A stretch of DNA of 64,000 nt, taken from NCBI RefSeq assembly GCF_021412585.1, contig NZ_JAKCMI010000041.1:186001-250000 (forward strand), written 5' to 3'. This stretch comes from Halomonas alkalisoli. Its GTDB lineage: Bacteria; Pseudomonadota; Gammaproteobacteria; Pseudomonadales; Halomonadaceae. The position numbers were made by a program, and so were the translations under genes. Of this stretch, positions 27,007-35,242 are shown in pieces (within the stretch, counting starts at the first letter, position 1; the number at the start of each line of letters is the position of its first letter). Under the pieces are notes generated by a model. It was not told the DNA's origin and searched no databases. It was given only the letters and a program-made list of their open reading frames with translations.

Positions 27007-27618
27007 ATGTACGTTCCCCCATCGATGCGTCTCGACCGCGAACAGGCCTGGGAGCTGATCGACCGGCACGGCTTCGCCGCCCTGGTCGATGCCGAGCTGT
27101 CGGCCACTCACCTGCCCCTGATGCTGGAGCGCAGCGAAGGCGAACTCGGCACGCTTTACGGCCACTTCGCCCGGGCCAATCCCCAGTGGCGTACGCTGGA
27201 TGGCAACCGGGCACTGGCGATCTTCAGCGGCCCCCATGCCTACATATCACCGTCCTGGTACGCCAGCCAGCCCGCCGTGCCCACCTGGAATTACCTGGCC
27301 GTGCATGCCACAGGCACCCTCGAACTGCTGGGGACAGAGGACACGCGGACACTGCTCGACCGCAGCCTGGCGCACTACGAGCCCGCACTGCTCGATTCGC
27401 TGGGCCGCGAGCACGAGTATCTGACCAAGATGCAGGCCGGCGTGGTCGGCTTTCGCCTTCGCATCGAGACGCTCACGGGCAAGGCCAAGCTCGGCCTGCA
27501 GCGCTCCCGGGCCGACCAGGAAGGCGTCGAAGCGGCCCTGGCCGAAAGCCGCGATCCGCAGGCACGCCAGCTATGGCGCCATATGCAGAAGCTGACGAAA
27601 GAGGGGCAAGGTACATGA
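27007..27618 (+). CDS. PaiB-family FMN-binding negative transcriptional regulator
   Basis: 203 residues. The family landmarks are MYVPPSMRLDREQAWELIDRHGFAALV at the start (given here only in part: MYVPP), GTLYGHFARANPQW, AIFSGPHAYISPSWY and the VVGFRLRIETLTGKAKL end. The fold is a split-barrel flavin-reductase-like domain. In Bacillus PaiB affects protease and sporulation genes with PaiA; the role here is inference. Its stop overlaps the next GNAT start (ATGA). Confidence 0.88.
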   Translation: MYVPPSMRLDREQAWELIDRHGFAALVDAELSATHLPLMLERSEGELGTLYGHFARANPQWRTLDGNRALAIFSGPHAYISPSWYASQPAVPTWNYLAVHATGTLELLGTEDTRTLLDRSLAHYEPALLDSLGREHEYLTKMQAGVVGFRLRIETLTGKAKLGLQRSRADQEGVEAALAESRDPQARQLWRHMQKLTKEGQGT

Positions 27619-28382
27619 GCCCGAGCGATGTGCAGCGCAACGAGCATGGCCAACCGGTCGGCGCCGCCCTGCCCGCCTGGCAGCCGGTACGCCGGCCCGA
27701 TCGTATGGCGCTGCAGGGTCGCCGGGTTCGCCTCGAGCCACTGGCGCCGGAACGTCATGCCGATTCGCTGCATGCCGCCTTCCTGGCCCCCGGCGAAGGC
27801 CCGCACGACGCCCCCGAGGCGCGCTGGACCTACTCCGGCGGCATGCCGTTCGCCGATGCCGGCCAGTACCGCACCTGGCTGGAGGCCAGGTCGGAAAGCG
27901 ACGACCCGCTGTTCTATGCCATCGTCGAGACGACTGAGGCCATCGTCGAGACGGCTGACGAGCGGACACCCGGCCGGGCGCTGGGCCTGGCCAGCTACCT
28001 CAATATCGTTCCGGAGCACGGCAGCATAGAGGTCGGCCACATTCACTTCACGCCAGCCCTACGACGCACGCCGGCGGCCACCGAAGCCATGCTGCTGATG
28101 ATGCGCCACGCCTTCGCACTGGGCTACCGGCGCTACGAATGGAAGTGCAATGCGCTCAACGCCGCCTCGCGACGTGCCGCCGAGCGCCTGGGCTTTCGCT
28201 TCGAGGGTATCTTCCGCCAGCATCGGGTGGAGAACGGGCATAGCCGCGATACCGCCTGGTTCTCCCTGCTCGACAGTGAATGGCCAGCCGTCGTGGCCCG
28301 CCTGGAGCGCTGGCTAGCGCCGGAGAACTTCGATGCGGAGGGAAGGCAGCTGAGCTCGCTGTCAAAGCTGATGGCAGGCTAG
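27615..28382 (+). CDS. GNAT-family acetyltransferase, RimJ/RimL type
   Basis: 255 residues. A RimJ/RimL-type acetyltransferase domain with RRVRLEPLAPERHADSLHAAF at the start, HIHFTPALRRTPAATEAMLL at the acetyl-CoA site and the diagnostic YEWKCNALNAASRRAAERLGF. It is third in the GNAT-PaiB-GNAT operon, coupled to paiB by a 4-nt overlap. Such proteins acetylate N-terminal amines or small molecules. Confidence 0.87.
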   Translation: MSPSDVQRNEHGQPVGAALPAWQPVRRPDRMALQGRRVRLEPLAPERHADSLHAAFLAPGEGPHDAPEARWTYSGGMPFADAGQYRTWLEARSESDDPLFYAIVETTEAIVETADERTPGRALGLASYLNIVPEHGSIEVGHIHFTPALRRTPAATEAMLLMMRHAFALGYRRYEWKCNALNAASRRAAERLGFRFEGIFRQHRVENGHSRDTAWFSLLDSEWPAVVARLERWLAPENFDAEGRQLSSLSKLMAG

Positions 28383-29908
28383 GTATTATCCGTCAGTTTC
28401 AGCCACTCTCGGGCCAGCCACTGCCCTGCCCGTTCGATCTCCGCCTCAATAGTGCCGGCGTAGCCCAACACCAGCCCAGGCCTGCCGGGTGCGATCAGGT
28501 AGTAGCTCGACAGCGGCGACAGTGAGATGCCCTCGCCCGCCGCCCGATCGACCAGGTTGCGCTCATGTTCGGCATCGTCGAGCCAGGCGACCAGGTGCAT
28601 ACCGGCCTGCCCTTCGGATAACCGCAGGCCCCGTGCCACGGCCGGCGCCAAGGCCTCGCGCAGCAGGGCCTGGCGCCTGCGGTAGCAGTCGCGCATACGA
28701 CGCACATGGCGAGAAAAATGGCCTCGAGCAATGAACTCGGCCAGGGCGGCCTGCACGGCGTACTGCCCCTCGCGATGGAGCCGGGCATTGGCCCGCCGAA
28801 ACGGCTCGACCAGCGGCTCCGGCAGCACCAGGTAGCCCAACCTCAGGCCGGGGTACATCACCTTGCTGAAGGTGCCCACGTAGATGACCCGCGCGTCTTC
28901 CACCAGCCCCTGCAGGGCGGCAACAGGCCGCTGGCCATAGCGAAATTCACTGTCGTAGTCGTCTTCCACGATCCAGGCCCCGTGTCGCTCAGCGGCTTCC
29001 AGCAACGCCAGCCGCCGGGCGAGACTCATGGTCACGCCGCTGGGATACTGGTGCGAGGGTGTCACGTAGATCAGCCGCGGATGCCCCGGATCGTCGAGGG
29101 CCTCGATCTGCATGCCCTCATCGTCTACCGGCACCGGCTGCATATCGAGCCCCGCCGCCGCGAAACAGGCCTGGGCGCCATGGTAGCCCGGCTCCTCGAG
29201 CCATACTTCATCGCCGCTGTCGCTCAACAGTCGCACGATCAGTTCGAAGCCCTGCTGGGCCCCCTGCACGATCAGGATCTGCTCGGGGCGACAGCGCACC
29301 GAGCGTGACAGCTGCAGATAGTCGGCCAGCGCCTCGCGCAGCGCCGGAACACCGCCCTGAATCTGATAGGCGAGCCAATCCATGGGCATGTGTTGCAGGT
29401 GACGGCGCACCAAACGCTGCCACTGGGCATGGGGAAAGCGGTCCAGCGCCGGCACGCCGGGCACGAAGGCCGGGTGGCGCCCTTGCTGGGTAGGACAGTA
29501 GGCAAGCAACGCCGTGCCACGTGCGGAGAGGCTCATGTCGCCATCCACTACCGATGGCGATGACGCGGTGTCAGCCGTTGTCTCATGCTGGAACGGCAGG
29601 TCGGCAACGAATGTGCCCGAACCATGACGGGTTACCAGGAAACCTTCGGCCAGCAGCTGGTCGAAGGCGGCCAGTACCGTATTGCGCCCCAGGCCCAGCT
29701 CCTGGGCCAGCTGCCGGGTGGAGGGCAACCGCTGGCCGCTGCCCAGTCGCCCCGTCTGAATCCATTCGCGCATGGCGTGATAGAGGCGCGAGGTCAAGGG
29801 TTGTGTCGATGGATTGTCCAGCGCCAGGCCCAACGCATCGGACAGTCCGTCAGCCTGTTCCAGGAGAGCAGATCCGCGGGACGGCACGCCCTTAACGATC
29901 CCGCTCAT
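28379..29908 (-). CDS. MocR/PdxR-type GntR regulator with aminotransferase domain
   Basis: About 509 residues. An N-terminal GntR winged helix (LGSGQRLPSTRQLAQELGLGR) is joined to a class I aminotransferase-like domain that binds PLP; the lysine lies in VGTFSKVMYPGLRLGY. PdxR-type members activate PLP synthesis genes or control amine catabolism. No obvious target sits beside it. The start MSGIVKG at 29908 overlaps the upstream diguanylate cyclase stop by 17 bp; a longer frame enters that gene and is rejected. It is convergent with the GNAT operon (4-bp overlap). Confidence 0.87.
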   Translation of the reverse strand: MSGIVKGVPSRGSALLEQADGLSDALGLALDNPSTQPLTSRLYHAMREWIQTGRLGSGQRLPSTRQLAQELGLGRNTVLAAFDQLLAEGFLVTRHGSGTFVADLPFQHETTADTASSPSVVDGDMSLSARGTALLAYCPTQQGRHPAFVPGVPALDRFPHAQWQRLVRRHLQHMPMDWLAYQIQGGVPALREALADYLQLSRSVRCRPEQILIVQGAQQGFELIVRLLSDSGDEVWLEEPGYHGAQACFAAAGLDMQPVPVDDEGMQIEALDDPGHPRLIYVTPSHQYPSGVTMSLARRLALLEAAERHGAWIVEDDYDSEFRYGQRPVAALQGLVEDARVIYVGTFSKVMYPGLRLGYLVLPEPLVEPFRRANARLHREGQYAVQAALAEFIARGHFSRHVRRMRDCYRRRQALLREALAPAVARGLRLSEGQAGMHLVAWLDDAEHERNLVDRAAGEGISLSPLSSYYLIAPGRPGLVLGYAGTIEAEIERAGQWLAREWLKLTDNT

Positions 29909-30902
29909 CCGCAACGACCCGGTTGCGCCCAGCTCGCTTGCCTTCATAGAGATTCTGGTCGGCGCGATGCAGGATAGCCTCCAACGTCTCCTCGGTGCCG
30001 TGGAATGCCGACACGCCACAGGTAATCGATGCACCGAAACAGTGCCCTTCCTCCGAGGTGAACGCTTGCGCAAGCACCAGCTGGCGCACTTTTTCCGCCA
30101 CACCGACGGCTTCCTCGAGATCGGTTTCGGGCAGCAGGAGGGCAAACTCTTCTCCGCCAAGCCGTGCCGGGATATCGTTCGTTCGCAGCTTTTCGCGCAG
30201 CAGATTACCCACGCTCACCAGCACCTGATCGCCTGCGGGATGGCCATGGGTATCGTTGATACGCTTGAAGTGGTCGAAGTCGAACAGCACCACCGCTGTC
30301 GGTCTGTCGTATCGGCGATAGCGAGCCAGCTCCTGCACCAGCCGCTGCATGAAATATCGGCGGTTGAATAGTCCGGTGAGCTCGTCGGTGCGCGACAGCT
30401 GGCGCAGACGCAGCTCGAGTTTCTTCTGCTCGGTGATGTCACGCACCGTGCCAATGAGAATCCGATCATCCCCCTCGGGCACATAGTCGGCCAGCTCGTG
30501 CACCCAGCGGATTTCGCCATCAGGACGGATGATGCGATGCACGACATCATGGTGTCCATGCTCCTGGGCTCGAGCCATGCTGGCTTCGATACTCTCCAGG
30601 TCCTCGGGATGCACCATGGCCTTGAAGGCATGAATACTCGGCATGAAGGTCTTGGGGTCGACGCCAAAGATGTCGTAAATCACCTCGGACCAGAACAGCT
30701 CATTGGCCTTGAGGCTGGCTCGCCAATAACCCAGCCGGGCGACCTGTTCAATACGATGCAGGGTGCGCTTGAGGTGTGCGACCTCCGCGCGCGCCTCCTC
30801 GAGTTCGCGCCGGACCTGCTCACAGGGGGCAGCGGGAGAGCCGCCATCATGGGTCTCTCCTATCGGGCGCTCATGCTTGCTATTGTTATGCGAGGCCTTC
30901 AT
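29892..30902 (-). CDS. PAS-GGDEF diguanylate cyclase
   Basis: 336 residues, soluble. A coiled segment (REELEEARAEVAHLKRTLH-like) leads to a PAS fold (about 50-165, ending RWVHELADYVPEGD...GTVRDITEQ) and a GGDEF domain (about 175-330) with active-site LGGEEF. An RxxD inhibitory site (RTND) lies five residues before GGEEF, so feedback inhibition by cyclic di-GMP is expected. This differs from the cyclase at 13.8 kb. It may be co-transcribed with SRPBCC upstream (57-bp gap) and the MocR gene downstream. Confidence 0.9.
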   Translation of the reverse strand: MKASHNNSKHERPIGETHDGGSPAAPCEQVRRELEEARAEVAHLKRTLHRIEQVARLGYWRASLKANELFWSEVIYDIFGVDPKTFMPSIHAFKAMVHPEDLESIEASMARAQEHGHHDVVHRIIRPDGEIRWVHELADYVPEGDDRILIGTVRDITEQKKLELRLRQLSRTDELTGLFNRRYFMQRLVQELARYRRYDRPTAVVLFDFDHFKRINDTHGHPAGDQVLVSVGNLLREKLRTNDIPARLGGEEFALLLPETDLEEAVGVAEKVRQLVLAQAFTSEEGHCFGASITCGVSAFHGTEETLEAILHRADQNLYEGKRAGRNRVVADERDR

Positions 30903-30959
30903 GACGTCTCTATCGCCACTTCAATGAGTGGAACGCAGCATACCTTTTTGCCTTGATGG

Positions 30960-31469
30960 CTACCAACCCTCCCTCGGCGGCAAGCTCCCGACCTCCCCGT
31001 CCGGGTGCGGCGCAAGCCTGGCCAGGTGTCGTATCAGCCCCGCATGGCCTTCGCGCATCATGGCCTGATGATTCCAGACGACCAACGGCCGCGCCACCCG
31101 AGCCAGCAGTCCCATCCAGGGACGCACCGTACGCACCTGCCAGAGATAACGTACCCGGGTACCAAGATTCTCCTCATGCAGCTGCCAACTCCCAAGACCA
31201 GCCACATCGCCACTCGCCATGCCCTCGATCAAGCAGGGTTCGAATACACGGGTGATGCGAATATCGAAGCGCAGATGATAGCCCAACCGGCTCTTCCAGA
31301 CGAAGTGCTGGGTGCGCCCAATACCGTACTCGTTGCCGGCCACGAGCGGCTGCACGTCGATCAGGCCAGGCCACCAGTCGGGCCAGTGCAGCGAATCGGT
31401 CAGGGCGTTGAATACCTCGCCGATCGGCGCCTCGATGTGCCAGGTGGTATCGAAGTCGAAACTTGCCAT
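30960..31469 (-). CDS. SRPBCC-family (START-like) protein
   Basis: 169 residues with the helix-grip pattern of SRPBCC proteins: TWHIEAPIGEVFNALTDSLHWPDWWPGL at the N-terminus (part shown: EVFNALTDSLHWPDWWPG), a central sheet, and a long C-terminal helix. Members bind hydrophobic ligands in a deep pocket. Function unknown. It lies 21 bp after the DUF1571 gene and is likely co-transcribed with it. Confidence 0.8.
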   Translation of the reverse strand: MASFDFDTTWHIEAPIGEVFNALTDSLHWPDWWPGLIDVQPLVAGNEYGIGRTQHFVWKSRLGYHLRFDIRITRVFEPCLIEGMASGDVAGLGSWQLHEENLGTRVRYLWQVRTVRPWMGLLARVARPLVVWNHQAMMREGHAGLIRHLARLAPHPDGEVGSLPPREGW

Positions 31470-31490
31470 GGGCGCTGCTCAGCACGAACG

Positions 31491-32114
31491 TCAGGGCGAG
31501 AAATGATTGAGGGGGAAGGCAGGGTCGAGCTCGACGTCTTCCAGGTGCACGCTTTCCAGGCGCTCGCCGCGCCGGTCGTAGCTGATCACCCTGAGCGGGA
31601 ACAGCGTCTCCTCGTCAAGCCACAGGTCGTAGCGCGCCACCTCGTGCACCGTTCGGCCGGGTTCGGCCTCCACCACCACATGCTTGACCAAGTGTCCATC
31701 AAGCGTCATCGGCTCGAGCAAGCGTGCGCTGCCGTGCTGCTGCAACTGCTGCACATTGCGCAGCAGCGTGCCCACGTCGGACTGGTCCACGCGATGCCCG
31801 CGTGAGCTGCGTACCATGCGGTTGGTGGGGCGCAGGGAGAGCCCCGGCCGCCTGCCCGGCGAACCGAAGGGCCACAGCTGGACCTTGCCGGTATCGGGGC
31901 GATAGATCAGCACCGCTCCACGATACGGCGTTTCCATGTCCATGCGTATGTAGCCGGGGTGCTGATAGCTGTAGCGGATGACCTCCTCGCCACCGCTGCC
32001 CTGGCTGCGCAGCGTGAGACGATACCCCGACAGTGCATCGACATGTGTCAGCGCCGCAGCGATAGGGTCTTCCTCGAAAGAGGCGCTCATCGCCACCAGA
32101 ACGAGCAGCAACAT
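31491..32114 (-). CDS. DUF1571 family exported protein, LolA-like
   Basis: 207 residues with a short signal-like N-terminus (MLLLVLVAMSAS). The rest has the half-barrel pattern of LolA/LolB-like and DUF1571 proteins (SGYRLTLRSQGSGGEEVIRY, YDLWLDEETLFPLRVISYD). A periplasmic lipid-related role is inference from fold. It is divergent from nfo. Confidence 0.72.
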   Translation of the reverse strand: MLLLVLVAMSASFEEDPIAAALTHVDALSGYRLTLRSQGSGGEEVIRYSYQHPGYIRMDMETPYRGAVLIYRPDTGKVQLWPFGSPGRRPGLSLRPTNRMVRSSRGHRVDQSDVGTLLRNVQQLQQHGSARLLEPMTLDGHLVKHVVVEAEPGRTVHEVARYDLWLDEETLFPLRVISYDRRGERLESVHLEDVELDPAFPLNHFSP

Positions 32115-32207
32115 AGACGTTTCCTCGGGCTCCTGCCTTTGATATTAGCAGGGCCATGGCGGGTGCATGCTATCGTATTGGCGTTGCCCAACCCACGGAG
32201 AGGTCAG

Positions 32208-33056
32208 ATGAAATACCTCGGCGCCCATGTCAGTGCCGCAGGCGGGCCCGACCAGGCCGTGTTACGCGCCGTCGAGATCGGTGCCGACGCCTTCGCCCTG
32301 TTCACCAAGAACCAGCGCCAGTGGCGCGCCAAGCCCCTCGAGGACACCGCCATCGAGGCCTTTCGCAGCGCCTGCAAGCAGCACGGCTTCGGGCCCGGGC
32401 AGATCCTTCCCCATGACAGCTACCTGATCAATCTCGGCCACCCGGACAGGGCGGGGCTCGAGAAGTCCCGCGCCGCCTTTCTCGACGAGATGCAGCGCTG
32501 CGAGCAGCTCGGCCTGACCCTGCTCAACTTCCACCCCGGCAGTCATCTGAAGAAGATCAGCGAGAGTGAATGCCTGACCCGCATTGCCGACTCGATCAAC
32601 CATGCCCTGGCCGAGACCCGCGGCGTCGTTGCAGTGATCGAGAACACCGCCGGCCAGGGCACCAACCTGGGTTGGCGCTTCGAACACCTGGCCGAAATCA
32701 TCGAGCAGGTCGACGACAAATCGCGGGTCGGCGTATGCATCGACACCTGCCACGCCTTCGCCGCCGGCTACGACCTGCGCACCCCCGAGGCCTGCACCGC
32801 CACCCTCGACGAGTTCGGCAAGGTGGTCGGCTTCGAGTACCTGCGCGGCATGCACCTCAACGACGCCAAGAGCGAGTACGCCAGCCGGGTCGACCGCCAT
32901 CACAGCCTGGGCCGGGGCAATATCGGGCTAGACGCCTTCGCCACCATCATGCGAGACCCGCGCATCGACGAGATCCCCATGGTGCTGGAGACCATCGAGC
33001 CGGAGATCTGGGCCGAGGAGATCGCCTGGCTGCGCGCTCAGGTGGTCGATGGGTGA
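32208..33056 (+). CDS. nfo: Endonuclease IV (Nfo), AP endonuclease
   Basis: 282 residues, close to the 285 of E. coli Nfo, a three-zinc TIM-barrel enzyme that cuts 5' of abasic sites. Signatures are KYLGAHVSAAGG at the start, NFHPGSH, VIENTAGQGTNLGW, VGVCIDTCHAFAAGYD, HLNDAK, and RHHSLGRGNIG near the end. These carry the zinc ligands. The ATG at 32208 follows GGAGAGG. It is monocistronic. Confidence 0.97.
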   Translation: MKYLGAHVSAAGGPDQAVLRAVEIGADAFALFTKNQRQWRAKPLEDTAIEAFRSACKQHGFGPGQILPHDSYLINLGHPDRAGLEKSRAAFLDEMQRCEQLGLTLLNFHPGSHLKKISESECLTRIADSINHALAETRGVVAVIENTAGQGTNLGWRFEHLAEIIEQVDDKSRVGVCIDTCHAFAAGYDLRTPEACTATLDEFGKVVGFEYLRGMHLNDAKSEYASRVDRHHSLGRGNIGLDAFATIMRDPRIDEIPMVLETIEPEIWAEEIAWLRAQVVDG

Positions 33057-33088
33057 CCGCAGAACCGCTTGAAGCCGTGGTCCGGGGA

Positions 33089-33712
33089 TTACTCGAGCTC
33101 GACCAGGCCATGCCGCATCGCATAGCGAAACAGGCCCGCCAGGGAGTTGGTATTGAGCTTGCGATAGATATTGCTGCGATGCGACTCCACCGTGCGGGTA
33201 CTGATGGAGAGTGCTTCACCGATGTCGCGGCTGCTCATGCCTTCGAACATCAGCTTCAGGATGGCGGTCTCGCGAGGCGTCAGGCGATCCTGCTTCTCCT
33301 CGAGGAGCACACGGGAAACGCCGGAGCCGAAATGGCTGCGCCCACTTGCCACCTCCCGCAGGGCAAAGACCATCTGCTCCGCCGACGCATCCTTGAGCAC
33401 GTAGCCCGCCGCCCCGCAGGCCACCGCGCGCCTGATGTACTCCTCGTTGTCGTGCATGGTCAGCACCAGCACCCGGATGTCCGGACAGGTTTCCTTCAGA
33501 ATCTTGCACGCTTCGAGGCCAGACAGACCGGGCATGGTGATGTCCGTCACCACCACGTCCGGCTGCAACTCCCGGGCGCGCTCCAGCAACTCTTGGCCTG
33601 AACTGGCCACTCCGACGAGATCAACGCCCTGCTGCGCCTCCAGCCGGTAGCGCAACCCTTCCAGCACCAGCGGATGGTCGTCCGCCAAAAGTACGCGTAT
33701 AGACCCTTCCAT
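33089..33712 (-). CDS. NarL/LuxR-type response regulator
   Basis: 207 residues. Receiver domain with acidic pair D11-D12, phospho-acceptor D57 in VVVTDITMPGLSG and GYVLKDAS lysine; C-terminal LuxR helix-turn-helix (LTPRETAILKLMFEGMSSRDIG, then SISTRTVESHRSNIYRKL). The ATG 33712 is preceded by GGGGAG and lies inside the end of the sensor kinase gene. It is the partner of that kinase and the likely regulator of the TRAP operon upstream. Confidence 0.92.
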   Translation of the reverse strand: MEGSIRVLLADDHPLVLEGLRYRLEAQQGVDLVGVASSGQELLERARELQPDVVVTDITMPGLSGLEACKILKETCPDIRVLVLTMHDNEEYIRRAVACGAAGYVLKDASAEQMVFALREVASGRSHFGSGVSRVLLEEKQDRLTPRETAILKLMFEGMSSRDIGEALSISTRTVESHRSNIYRKLNTNSLAGLFRYAMRHGLVELE

Positions 33713-35111
33713 CGACTCTCTCCCCGCTTGTCTTGCCGGCAACACGGTGAAACGGCACCTTGAGCCTGATACACACGCCCCTGCCGGGCGCCGCCTCGAT
33801 CGTCAGGCGCCCGCCCAGCAGATCCACCCGGTCCTGAATGTTGCGCAACCCCAGGCCGGTTCCCCCCTGCTCATGGCTCTGATCGGCACGCCAGGCGAAG
33901 CCCTCGCCATCATCGGCAATTTCCAGGTAGACCCAGCTTCGGCGGCGCACCAGTTTCACCTTGACCTGGCGGGCCCCGCCGGCGTGCTTCTCGATGTTAT
34001 GCAGGCTCTCCTGGGTGATGCGATACAGCGCCGTTGCCAGCACCGGCTGACACTGCCGGCTGTCGATATTCGACTCGAAATGGATCCGAACCGGCTTGCG
34101 CTCCACCAGGTCCGAGCAGAGACTCTCCAGAGCCGCGACCAGCCCCAGGTCGTCGAGCACGCTCGGGCGCAGGTCATAGGCCAGCCGCCTGAGATCCTGA
34201 ATTGCGGTTTCAAGGATACGATCGGTCGCGGCCAGGGAGGAGGAGGCGTCAACATGGTCGCCCCGGCCCAGGGCATCATCGATGCGCTCCAGCTTGAAGC
34301 GTGCCGATACCAGTAGCTGGTTGATGCCATCGTGCAGTTCACGGGAAATCCGCCGCCGCTCCTTTTCCAGGAAACTGAAGGTCTTCTGCGCCATCTTGAC
34401 CAGCTTGCGATTCGCCACTCGTGCTTCGCTTATGTTGACCGCAAGGCCGATCACGGCGATGACGAGCAGGCAGGAGACGGTAAAGAACGCCATCAGCAGT
34501 ATGGTCTTGCGCGCGTTCTCCACCATATGGTGCTCCATCTGGCTGACGACCTGCTCGATGTCATCCAGGTAAAGACCGGTGCCAACCATCCAGCCCCACT
34601 CATCCAGGCCAATGGAGTAACCCAGCTTGAGCACCGACTCCCCCCCGGAAGGCTTGTCCCAGCGGTATTCGGTAAAACCACCCCCTTCCTGGGCGCGCTG
34701 GACGAGTCGCTGGATCAGGAATTTTCCATCCTCATCGCGAAAATTCCACAGGTCCTGTCCTACCAGATGCTCCAGCCGGGGATGGACGATACTCAGTCCT
34801 TCGTAGTCGTAGACGAAGAAATACCCATCGGAGCCATACTCCATTCGATGGAAAGCATCCGCGACCCGGCGTTGAGCCACGTCTCCAGGCAGGGAAGTGT
34901 CTTCGTAGATATCGCGGATCGCCGTATAGGCGAGTTCCATGTAGTTCTTCAGTTCAGCCTTCTTGGCTTGCAGCAATCCGTCCTTGAGGATTTCCGACTG
35001 CACCCCACTCAACCGCGCGCTCTGATGGATGGCCAGGAAAGTCATGCCGACGATGAGAACCAACAGCGGGAGCAAGGTAAGCAGTGTCAGCTTGGTTCTG
35101 AACGTGAACAC
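33621..35111 (-). CDS. Cache-domain sensor histidine kinase (HisKA_3 / NarX-type)
   Basis: 496 residues. Transmembrane helices at about 7-27 and 204-226 enclose a periplasmic single-Cache (Smp_2) domain of the acid-sensing type (GYFFVYDYEGLSIVHP, GWMVGTGLYLDDIE). The dimerisation box contains phospho-acceptor H260 (RRRISRELHDGINQLL), then an HATPase_c domain (GTGLGLRNIQDRVDLLGG). GTG is used as start. About 30 C-terminal residues are encoded inside the response regulator gene (overlap about 92 nt), an unusually long overlap. It lies 131 bp after dctM on the same strand. Confidence 0.9.
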   Translation of the reverse strand: MFTFRTKLTLLTLLPLLVLIVGMTFLAIHQSARLSGVQSEILKDGLLQAKKAELKNYMELAYTAIRDIYEDTSLPGDVAQRRVADAFHRMEYGSDGYFFVYDYEGLSIVHPRLEHLVGQDLWNFRDEDGKFLIQRLVQRAQEGGGFTEYRWDKPSGGESVLKLGYSIGLDEWGWMVGTGLYLDDIEQVVSQMEHHMVENARKTILLMAFFTVSCLLVIAVIGLAVNISEARVANRKLVKMAQKTFSFLEKERRRISRELHDGINQLLVSARFKLERIDDALGRGDHVDASSSLAATDRILETAIQDLRRLAYDLRPSVLDDLGLVAALESLCSDLVERKPVRIHFESNIDSRQCQPVLATALYRITQESLHNIEKHAGGARQVKVKLVRRRSWVYLEIADDGEGFAWRADQSHEQGGTGLGLRNIQDRVDLLGGRLTIEAAPGRGVCIRLKVPFHRVAGKTSGERVDGRVYTRTFGGRPSAGAGRVALPAGGAAGR

Positions 35112-35242
35112 TGGCGTATACCTGTTTACTTATTATTGTTGAGCCACAGTTATTGTCGAGCCACCAGCCCCGCCAACCTCAATTACCGGACAAGGATTGG
35201 CAGGGCCTGATTTTCAGACTCGTAACTAACGCTTGCGGCAAC

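Noticed and set aside
26290..27618. Long frame that includes PaiB
   Set aside because: Only the part from ATG 27007 resembles PaiB; the upstream part overlaps alkA and the first GNAT gene.
26844..28382. Long frame that includes the second GNAT
   Set aside because: Only the part from ATG 27615 is supported; the rest overlaps PaiB in another frame.
28379..30160. Longer MocR frame
   Set aside because: The added N-terminal part overlaps the GGDEF gene and lacks similarity; start set to 29908.
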